Assembly: GCA_033297205.1 (NCBI GenBank)
Contig: MU859394.1
Coordinates: 1 to 22,656 of the forward strand
DNA: 22,656 nt
Reading direction: 5' to 3'
Source of the DNA: Pseudoneurospora amorphoporcata
Lineage: Eukaryota > Ascomycota > Sordariomycetes > Sordariales > Sordariaceae
A model generated the notes under the pieces. It saw nothing but the letters and a program-made list of their open reading frames with translations. It did no database searches and was not told the origin of the DNA. Positions 1 through 8,557 of the stretch are shown here, piece by piece. How positions within the stretch are numbered: position 1 is the stretch's first letter; every line of letters starts with the position of its first letter. The translations under genes and the position numbers were made by a program.

Positions 1-334
1 ATGTGTGTAGAGGACTGGCTATATAGGCGAGAGCCCAGACATGCCAGTCCGTGTGCGCGGACGTGCAGTGCGACAATGTCACAGGCTAACCCGGTGACAA
101 TTGGGCAATCATAGGCTAATCCCGTGGCATCTGGACCGCACAGGCACTTGTAAAAGGAGAGTCAAGGGATGGAATAGTCTTGCTTCTTCATAATAGAATA
201 CGGCATCTTGATAATAGTAGAAGGTACCAGAATTTACAAAATTCCTATAAATTTGCCTATCCTCCCAAACCCTTCTAGTGGCACGCTAGAAAAAAGAAAT
301 AGAGAGACAGGAATTGAGAACAACATAGAATACA
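1..334. other. 3' flank of the NLR gene, no gene seen
   Basis: No coding region is supported here. Two imperfect copies of a roughly 30 bp sequence lie side by side near 73-103 and 107-136; the first holds TGTCAC followed by a 6 bp inverted match GTGACA, with 'aggctaacccggtg' between them. Similar TGTCAC/GTGACA motifs occur near 21.75-21.97 kb next to the gag remnant, so this could be the worn end of an LTR. The match is short and I do not assign an element. Confidence 0.3.
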
Positions 335-3300
335 TTATATGTCTTGCGAGAAACTAATAAACCAAACCAGTCCTAATATAGTACCGATAGATATTATCCG
401 TCCCTGGAAGTTAGAATGACCCGGTCGATAATTCGGTGGCAGCCAGAGTACGTTCTGGCTATTGCAAGTAATCCAAGACTTGTCCTGTCCTAAGCCATAG
501 CGATGGCTCTCTGGATTATCTAGTACAACTTGGCTTTTAGTAGTTTCTGTAACTATTTTAATACGTCCAACGTTAGTATGTAGGTAGCGATTGGTAGGGT
601 CAAACGAGATATCGGTCATTATAGTACTAGTAGGAATCGTCTGGAGGCAGCTCCCCGACGCCGGATCCCAGATCTTGATCGTGTTATCCCACGAACCGGA
701 CGCAAGCCGCTGGCCATCAGGCGAGAATGCCACGGAGTAAACGGAGCCGCGATGGCCTTCTAGAGTCTGGAGGCAGCTCCCCGACGCCGGATCCCAGATC
801 TTGATCGTTTTATCATCTGAACCGGACCCAGACGCAAGCCGCTGGCCATCAGGCGAGAAGGCCACGGAGGGAACCCAATGGTTATGGCCTTCTAGGGTCT
901 GGAGGCAGCTCCCCGACGCCGGATCCCAGATCTTGATCGTTTGGTCCCCCGAACCGGACGCAAGCCGCTGGCTATCAGGCGAGAAGGCTATAGAGGAAAC
1001 GTGGCCGCTATAGCCTTCTAGGGTTTGGAGGCAGCTCCCCGACGCCGGATCCCAGATCTTGATCGTTTTATCATACGAACCGGACGCAAGCCGCTGGCCA
1101 TCCGACGAGAATACCATAAAGGAAACGGAGCCGCTATGGCCTTCTAGGGTCTGGAGGCAGCTCCCCGACGCCGGATCCCAGATCTTGATCGTCTCATCAT
1201 CTGAACCAGACGCAAGCCGCTGGCCATCAGGCGAGAAGGCTATAGAGAAAACGGGGCCGCTATGGCCTTCTAGGGTCTGGAGGCAGCTCCCCGACACCGG
1301 ATCCCAGATCTTGATCGTGCCGTCATCCGAACCGGACGCAAGCCGCTGGCCATCCGGCGAGAATGCCACGGAGGAAACGGAGTCGCTATGGCCTTCTAGG
1401 GTCTGGAGGCAGCTCCCTGACGCCGGATCCCAGATCTTGATCGTTTTATCATCCGAACCGGACGCAAGCCGCTGGCCATCAGGCGAGAAGGCCACTGATT
1501 CAACGGAGCCGCTATGGCCTTCTAGGGTCTGGAGGCAGCTCCCCGAGACCGGATCCCAGATCTTGATCGTTTTATCCCACGAACCGGACGCAAGCCGCTG
1601 GCCATCAGGCGAGAAGGCCACTGATTCAACGGAGCCGCTATGGCCTTCTAGGGTCTGGAGGCAGCTCCCCGACGCCGGATCCCAGATCTTGATCGTTTTA
1701 TCATCCGAACTGGACGCAAGCCGCTGGCCATCAGGCGAGAAGGCCACGGAGGAAACGTAGCCGCTATGGCCTTCTAGGGTCTGGAGGCAGCTCCCCGACA
1801 CCGGATCCCAGATCTTGATCGTTTTATCCCACGAACCGGACGCAAGCCGCTGGCCATCAGGCGAGAAGGCCACTAAGAGAACGGAATTGCTATGGCCTTT
1901 TAGGGTCTGGAGGCAGCTCCCCGACGCCGGATCCCAGATCTTGATCGTGTGGTCATACGAACCGGACGCCAGCCGCTGGCCATCAGGCGAGAAGGCCACT
2001 GATTCAACGGAGCCGCTATGGCCTTCTAGGGTCTGGAGGCATGCATTCCAGTCCAATTCCACAGTCGGCTTAGTTCGAATCCATTCAGGTTCTTCTGCCC
2101 TGAAATTCCTTTTTATCAAGCTACCGCTTGGAGCAAATACAAGCGCTGATATGTATGCTTGAAGTGGAGCTTGCTCTATTATTGATTTATACGATAGAGC
2201 AAACCGGTAAGCATCCCAAACAAGCTTTGATAACTGCGACTGATTATTACCTCCCTATATCTTTAGTTAGACCAAGTTTCTAGGGCGGAGTTAGACTTAT
2301 ACTTACTAGCAGGCCCTCGAGCTTTCTAATAGCAACAACGCCCGCAGGCATAGCTTGGAGTAGACTTAGAGCTTCCAGCCAGTAAAGGTACTTCGTCTTG
2401 AGGAATGTATAGACAATCCCATTATCCTGTAAACAATCATGCCGTTTTGTGTTCGTACCAGAAACTGAGTCACACAAGTGATCAACCCAGTAGACGCACG
2501 AGTACCGCACCGTCGCTAGCGGGTCCGGATCCGGTACTTGGACCTTATCACTCGGAAATCCCGGTGCCCTTAAGCTGTATATGTCGCGTCGCAGTATTGT
2601 AGACATGGCATCAAGTGACCTCGAGAAGATGGTACAGTTCACATCTTCTTTCCCAGAAGGAAAGATCCACTTGAACGCCTCCTGAAAAGCTTGGTTGCCA
2701 GCTTTATCAGAAGCATTGCCCAATAGAAAGTCCTTGGCTGATTGGTGGACAAAATAAACAGTCTGGTCTCGAAGAGTCAAAAACGAGCCGCAAAGCACTA
2801 TAAGCTCTTCCAGGGACTGCGGATCGTCTGAAATATCGTCTGACATCTCCACGAGAGTGGTCAGTTCTTGAAGGCTGATGGGTCGGCGAACGATAGAGGA
2901 GACGGCAAGAATTTGCCTGCACAGATCCGCATAATCGGACTGAATAATCTGCTCCATCATCCGCGCATACAAGGAATCCAACCCGGGGGGGAATGCCCGT
3001 AATTTTGTAAGTGTCTCCCACCTCCGAACGCTCGGGTCTGCAAGTACTTGGCAGACTAAGGCCACCCAAAGAAAAGTCCCATTCGCGTTAGAAGAGAGAT
3101 AGTCATGTACAACCGTCTGCATTGTGCTGTCGTACTGTTTCTGCTGCGACAAGTGAAGGACTTTGTGGCGGATATATGCACTGACGGCGGTAGTGACGGA
3201 TTCGGCGTTTAGCTCGAGGCTGAGTCTGGACTGCTGCGCGACCATCGCCAACTGTTCTTCGATCTGCACCCAGTTGCGACTAGATACAAGCCACTTGACA

Positions 3301-4066
3301 CGAGCAGACACAGATGATATCTGGACGATCAACTTGAGAAGCTGCGGTTGGTCTGTCACACATTCGTCCAGAGCATCAATTACCAGATAGGTGACCTTCA
3401 AGTTCGGGTCTTCTAGCATCTCGTATAAAACCTTAGACAGGACGATCCATGCCATTGCGTCATCGGAGGGGTATGTGTTCTCCGGTAAATGTGAGAGCAG
3501 GCGTGGTTGCCGGTGGGCAAGCAGGTAGATTAAGCCTCGTAGCACGGCAGTTGCGTTATTGATGCGCGAGTCGGTAGCTTGGCAGAAGAAATACGCCAAG
3601 TTGCCGCCATCAGCGATCACACGCCGCTCTAGCTCGTCGATGATACCGCATAGTAACATGGTCTTGCCCTTGCCTGGATCTCCCTTGATCCAGAGCAGGC
3701 GACTCTCCCGCAGCTGGCGCCATCGCTTGAAGTCGGGGTTGTCGAAGACCCAACGGTAAGCATTAGCCAGCAGACCGCCCTTCGCCAGCTCAATCCGCTC
3801 CTTTTCGACGTGCGGGTCTCGCGGGTCTCCGGACCACAATTTTGCCAGACAGAGGTAATCCTCGTGAACCTTGTCCTGCAGCCGCTTCAATGCTGTTGGA
3901 TGTTAGCACAAGCCCGTACCATCATCAGCCGTGGTGGAAACCTACATCCATAGTAGTTGTAGTTATATTGCGGCCCAGCGGCGTTGTTATTATACTGAGC
4001 CCCCTGGCCGGTATTGGCGTTGGAGAAACCCGAACCAGAATTGTAGAAAGACCAGGACCTTTTCAT
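335..4066 (-). CDS. NACHT-WD40 NOD-like receptor with N-terminal sigma-like amyloid motif
   Basis: Three exons read as one frame: 4066-3946, 3892-2307 and 2239-335, giving 1203 residues. Intron 1 (53 nt) has donor GTAGGT and branch GCTAAC; intron 2 (67 nt) has donor GTAAGT and CTAAC; an acceptor 6 nt further on is also possible. The ATG at 4066 is the first after an in-frame TAA. Residues 1-41 are rich in G, N, Q and Y (GSG, GQGAQYN, AGPQYNYN). The NACHT domain has Walker A GDPGKGKT at about 111-118 and Walker B LVIDALDEC at about 210-218. Residues 636-1099 form 11 WD40 repeats, followed by a degenerate blade and a 104-residue tail. In this family (HET-E/D/R, NWD2, HNWD) the WD40 domain senses non-self, NACHT oligomerises, and the N-terminus passes the signal to a cell-death effector. 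All family motifs are intact, so it is probably functional. The ligand and effector are unknown. Confidence 0.9.
641..2044 (-). repeat. 126-bp tandem repeat array encoding the WD40 repeats
   Basis: Eleven consecutive units start at 641, 767, 899, 1025, 1151, 1277, 1403, 1529, 1655, 1781 and 1907, each marked by 'ctggaggcagctcccc' or a near copy; a twelfth partial unit starts at 2033. Ten are 126 bp and the one from 767 is 132 bp, adding two residues (an extra GS before DD). Units are almost identical except at a few codons. Counting from the Cys of CLQT, residues 10, 11, 13-15, 29, 31 and 39 vary while the scaffold is fixed. This pattern is known from HNWD genes, where repeats are shuffled by recombination and recognition residues are under diversifying selection. 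Confidence 0.95.
3946..4066 (-). other. First exon of the NLR: sigma-like prion-forming signalling segment
   Basis: This exon encodes only 40 residues plus one base. It begins MKRSWSFYNSGSG and is followed by NTGQGAQYNNN and AGPQYNYNYYG. The spacing of G-x-G-x-Q-x-N units and aromatic residues resembles the sigma motif (Pfam NACHT_sigma) found at the N-terminus of fungal NACHT receptors such as the Nectria het-eN/SesB system, where it templates an amyloid fold onto a partner effector. The reading frame is confirmed by splicing in phase 1 to the NACHT exon. Assignment to sigma rather than another low-complexity or amyloid class is by eye. Confidence 0.6.
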
Positions 4067-5099
4067 ATTGCAAAAATTGGGCTTCGGGGTGTGTATAATG
4101 CTTGCTTACAAGATCAAACGTGTGGAATTAAAGGAGTTGGTCGTCTTGCAATGTTCAGGGAGAAAGCGAGGGGTTGACAGAACGGAACGAAAAGATGAGT
4201 ATTGACCAACTGGTTGGCCGACCAAAATCTCAAAGATGTAGTGTCCCCAAACTTTGGTTTGCAGCTCAGAAGACTCATCCCCAACTAAAGGTGGTCTCAA
4301 AGCTGTAGGATGGCGGATGTGCTAGCGAAATGTACACATTTGCGGCATCAGCTGTTGACGCCTGGCCTTCCAGATCAGCCTAGGTGTCAAGATGCCCAAT
4401 GGACGCTACCTGTTAATGCCCAAATTCCCAGTCTGGCGTGGGTCGGCCACCAATCGCATGTGCCATTAGTAGTGTGAAGATATCCTTTCGGGGAAAGCTG
4501 AATGCGACGCCTGCCCCCACAACACGCCGAGCCACAATGTACCTCCAAGGTGATATCGACATTTCATTGGTAACTGTGAAATAGTCTAGAGCAGTTAGCA
4601 TATGGTTTCTGGCATAGGCGAGGGGAGATCATACGCTGAATCGAGGCATCGCCCAAAAAAACCTACATTTTACCCCTACTAGCGCAATTCCGAGCTGACG
4701 GGAACAAGGACTAGTAGTAAATGGCCTGCTTGGGCGTGTGAGTGCCATAGTGCACCCAGTCCGTGGTGGCTGTGAAGCCAAAGAAGGGAATCATTCGAAC
4801 TGTGGCAGACCCAAATGAATGGTTAACCGCCCGGGTAGTCATCCAATCATGGCATGGAAGCCAGGAGTCCATGTTGAGGATGGTGGGAAATGGAGGAACG
4901 GGCCGCAATGTGGATGGTCCATGACAAAAAGGTTCGGGGGGGTTCGGGTGTTTACAGCGTCTTGTTCCCCTGGGCCAATGATTGTCATCGAGACTGCACA
5001 CGTCAAACACTCACAACACAACCTCAAACCAATTGACCAAACACCTCGACAGTTGTCAATCGATGAGGCTTCATCTTCAGGCCATCGTCCCCAGCCCAA
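4067..5099. other. Upstream region of the NLR, no gene recognised
   Basis: This probably contains the NLR promoter and 5' UTR. An in-frame TAA (about 4108) lies upstream of the chosen start, and a donor-like GTAAGC nearby could belong to a 5' UTR intron. Open frames at 4413-4601, 4711-5010 and 4819-5235 show no recognisable domain. No HeLo, lipase, PNP or other effector domain with a second sigma motif was seen. Confidence 0.4.
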
Positions 5100-5231
5100 C
5101 CCAGGCTTAAAGCCATCCCACCCTAGCTGCCGGCTTCTGATCCTAGAGCTGTGGTTGGCTTGTTGCTCTCAACGCCACCGTCACCCTGTTTCGCAGCCCT
5201 GGCATGCAGCTCTCTCCGCCAATCGACTCGT
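5100..5231 (+). repeat. Dispersed repeat R1, copy a
   Basis: It aligns without gaps to 18318-18449 in the same orientation, with 8 mismatches in 132 bp by my count. It begins 'cccaggcttaaagcc' and ends 'actcgt'. It has no coding signal and lies about 195 bp from the pogo transposase stop. It may be part of an LTR or non-autonomous element whose ends I cannot fix. Confidence 0.85.
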
Positions 5232-5426
5232 GTGAGAAGATTCTGGGCGTTTGCTGCACAGACCGCTAGTCCTTTGCCCTGCAGGCACCCTCTTTGACAG
5301 CGGTTCTGGCACTTCCCAGAATCCCCTCCTTTGCAGACCTTCCTCCTCTTTGTATCGCCAGCTCTATATAGCTGGCGATCCCTTCCAGCCTTAGTTAGCT
5401 GGATCCCTCAATCAACATCATTCCCA

Positions 5427-6900
5427 TCATTTCGTGATCCATCTCATAACTCGTCTACAAAGGTGTTGGCGGCTGCGCCGGCAGTGTGTTGCAAGCCAAC
5501 CAATCTGACCACCTTTGATATAGTTCGTGACCTTCCTTTTAAAGGTAGGAGACAAAGCCTTATTATGATCTATAATAGCTGCCAAATCTGAAGCGGCCTT
5601 ATTCATTTGTCGTAAGTTCATAGGCGTTTGAAATGGCGTAGAGGAGGAGGAAGTCTGTCTAGTTGGCGATGGTGTGTTTTGTATAACACGTTCTTGTAGT
5701 GGCCTTAGTACTATATCTGGATTGTATGGGTGAATCCTGGTCTTCTTGAATGCTGATTTTATTGTCGTTGCTTTGAAGGCTTCCTTTCTTGTACTTTCAA
5801 TGACGGATAGAAACTCTAATTTCGTGATCTCGGTGAGGCCATCACGAATAAGAACATCAAGCGCCTTTGCATGGTAGTGCTTTAAAGGCTGGAAGACAAT
5901 AATGTCTAGCGGTTGTAGTAAGTGTGTAAGGTGGGGGGGTAAACCAAATACCACAATCCCATGGTCATCGCAGTATTGTATGAATTCCCTGGTGTGGTGT
6001 GAACCATGGCTATCAAGTATCAACAACCTCTTCTTTCCTTGCTGCATACGCTTTGAATGCTCGTCAAAGTGCTTCAGCCACTCAAAAGATAGCTGATTAT
6101 TGGAATAGCCGGTAGGAGCAGTGGCGATACGTGAGCGCGGATCGAGTTCAGCGGTCCTGTACCACTTCGCCATATGAAGTTGACCTGTGAGAATTATGAA
6201 GGCCGGGCAGCACTCTCCCGCCGCCGAGATAGCTTCAATGCACGTTGCTGATTCACGGTTTTCTGGGATGCCGAAGTAATGGGCTCGTTTCCGTTTTGTA
6301 ACCACAACTTGGTCTTTTCCAATACCAATACGAAAGCCAGTCTCATCCATATTCCATATGTCTGATGGTAGGAAACCGTCTGCGCGAATAACGTCAAGGA
6401 GCTTAGCAAAGTAGGCCGCTACCTATCATAACAAAGCGTTAGCAATTCGGCTGTAATCTGCACGAGGGATTCGGGCTCACTTTATCCACGTCCTCATTGT
6501 CTTTGCGGGCAGCATCCATCTTCTTCTGCAACATCTTTGAGTACTTGTGCCGGCGGATGAACCGTGACGCCCAGTTGTGACCAACGCGGGGCGGGTCCCC
6601 TCCTGCAGGCTCGGCCTTGGAGGCACGAGTTCGAAGGATGTAATTCGCTGCATCTTCGACGAATTCAGGGCGTACAGCAAGGTTAATCCTATCGAGACGA
6701 TCGATATAATTGCAGAGAGCGATTTCCTCTGCTGGAGACAGCTGGCTGTTGTGTGCGGGCTGTCCTTTCTTGGGGGGGATGCCTTTGAGGCGGTTGCGGA
6801 GGTGTTGACGGGGAACCTCGAAATCCCTGCACAGCGCACTGACTGGATACTCAGGATTTTTTTGGTGGAAATCTACTGCTTTCTGCAAGCGAGCCTCCAT
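5427..6900 (-). CDS. Pogo/Fot1-type DDE transposase
   Basis: Two exons, 6900-6481 and 6422-5427, join in phase 0 across a 58-nt intron (donor GTGAGC, branch GCTAAC, acceptor TAG) and give 471 residues without interruption. The start is the ATG of MEARLQKAVDF. Residues 1-45 look like a Psq-type helix-turn-helix and about 55-130 like a CENP-B/Tc5 DNA-binding domain (VGHNWASRFIRRH). The DDE_1 endonuclease core has D166 in NMDETG, D277 in LILDSHGSH and D313 in LLQPLDIIVF, so all three catalytic aspartates are present. The length is typical of a complete enzyme. I could not find matching terminal inverted repeats in 5232-5426 and 6901-7250, so the protein may be intact while the element is not mobile. 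Confidence 0.88.
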
Positions 6901-7508
6901 TGTTTTGATCGCGATACCGTACGTGCACACGTCGTGGTGGCTGTGCGAAGAAAGATGGTTGCAAATATCAAGAATCTGGTTGTTTTGGTGGGTTGGTTGT
7001 TTTGGTGGTGAGCACCCACTTTAGGGGGTGCGAGTCTGGCGAGTCCCAAAAAAGTGGGGGCGTGGCACGGGTAGTAATTGTGGAGAGCTGTATTTCTAGA
7101 TATGGCGGTCATAACCCTAACCCTAGAGCTGTCTCAGCCAACTCTCGGGTTAGGGTTCCTCAACTACTTGTATACTATCACTATGGCACGTGACTAACAC
7201 TAATATCCGCTGAATTCGGTGAGGGTAGCAGGCAACGCCCCAAAGTAGTTCAATTTAATTGTAATAAATTTAATATTAAAGGAACCTCCTTGGTCTCCCA
7301 CCTCCCCAGACTGAACCGAGCCTTATTGATCTTTCAGCCGTACTCATGGCCACCGTGGGAATATAATACATCTATTAACGCCTTATTCTTACTTTATAGG
7401 CTCGAAGCATCACATCCTGCCCGAAGCCCCACTCCATGCTGCAGTAAGCGGGTTAATGGGCATGAAGTTGAAGGAGCCGAAGCCTTGGGTAAAGTCTGCG
7501 ACATTATG
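6901..7508. other. Right flank of the transposase, telomere-like inverted motif inside
   Basis: No gene is recognised. Near 6980-7016 there are two short 'ttgttttggtgg' repeats. At 7113-7123 'aaccctaaccc' faces its exact inverse complement 'gggttagggtt' at 7147-7157, separated by 23 bp. The segment 7239-7263 (agtagttcaattta...aataaa) resembles the reverse complement of about 22118-22142. Confidence 0.4.
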
Positions 7509-7664
7509 TCTTGGACCAGAGGGACAAAGAAGGCGAGAGAGAGAAGATGTTGTTGTATTGAACAAGGAAACAAGGCTACGAACGATCGCGGGGAAAGCTA
7601 GCTAAGCGTGGTGCTGGGAAGAAGTGGGTCCAGCACGGCTGCAGACCGTGCTGGGAGCACAAGA
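7509..7664 (+). repeat. Dispersed repeat R2, copy a
   Basis: Its sequence matches the reverse complement of 16979-17146, with shared blocks such as 'gggacaaagaaggcgagag', 'acgaacgatcgcgggg' and 'gctagctaagcgtggt'. A few small indels separate the copies. It is non-coding. The opposite strand reads like an LTR end, with a C/T-rich stretch, so a solo LTR is the best guess. Confidence 0.8.
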
Positions 7665-8557
7665 TTATGTCTCTCGCCCTGAGGTGAGTTCGAGGTGACT
7701 GTAGGGCTGGTGTCAACCGCTTCCATGTTATAATGTGTTTGTCTGCATATATTTCGTGCGAAGAAGGTGACGACGGTGAGAAGACAACCAGAAAAAAGAG
7801 CCCGAATTAGGTAGTGGCAACGAAAAGTAGAAAAAGACACTACTTAAGGAGAACTCGGAGATACTGAAGGGGAGTGCGAATAAATGGGAACCCAACACGG
7901 TGAAGAGAACCCAAACGCAGACATTCAACAGAGGGCCTGGCTTGTCTGATAGAATGAAATGGGTAAGGCAGAGAGAAGTAGAAGCTATCGCGGGGCTCAC
8001 CAACATAACCACGGTCAAGGGGTCTCAATAGCCTGATGGGTTTTGCACGAGAAGCTGACTGGGTCAGACTGTGATTGCTGCCTGAAGCCCAGAAAGCTTA
8101 ATGCGGCAGTCCATAATAGGAAAGGCAACTAATGCGATCATCTTCTTGATGACCAATCGGCTTGAGCAAGGCTGAGAACATTTCCCAGAAAAAGCGCTTG
8201 AGGTTGAAGGGTGGCGATTGGTTGTAGAGGAAGGAGTTATTTTGAAATGGACGAGTGTACTATCGGGAGGAGGAGTAGTAAATTGGTTAAAAGATGTGAA
8301 AATGTTAGCGACTTGCCCGAACATGGATCAGGATTCCCTTTGAGTTATCCGTTAAAGACGACTTGGCATCGGACCGCACATGACAATCGTGGGGTCCTTA
8401 CATGTATAGTACGCGTTGAACATGAGATAAAATGAAGATAAAAAGAAAGCGCACATTCATGAAATCTCTGTGACCAAAAACACTTCAATACTGAATCGAG
8501 AGAAAACAAAGAAAAAAATCAAGCAATAACACTAACAAAGTCCCAGCGTTTCAGCCT
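7665..8557. other. Intergenic, no gene recognised
   Basis: Several short open frames occur on both strands (for example 7728-8018 and 8064-8324, minus), but none has a recognisable domain or convincing start. The last 100 bp before 8558 are A-rich and probably form the 3' UTR of the HET gene remnant. Confidence 0.4.

Noticed and set aside
641..2044. Regular repeats as a CRISPR-like array or non-coding satellite
   Set aside because: Units are 126 bp without spacers and encode WD40 blades in an intact frame.
801..2162. Long plus-strand open frames (801-1013, 1059-1760, 1815-2162) opposite the WD40 array
   Set aside because: The repeat unit is a multiple of three, so an open antisense frame is simply propagated. 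The encoded peptide has no known domain, while the minus strand encodes perfect WD40 repeats.
2240..2306. Stop codon at 2280 as the end of a separate NACHT gene, with the WD40 part a different gene
   Set aside because: The stop lies inside an intron with GTAAGT donor, CTAAC branch and CAG acceptor; splicing restores a frame with the usual linker between NACHT and WD40.
4711..5235. Open frames on both strands upstream of R1
   Set aside because: No domain, no clear start or intron pattern, and one runs into repeat R1.
5360..5380. Palindrome gccagct-ctatat-agctggc as a transposon end
   Set aside because: No partner is found on the other side of the transposase; it is short and may be chance.
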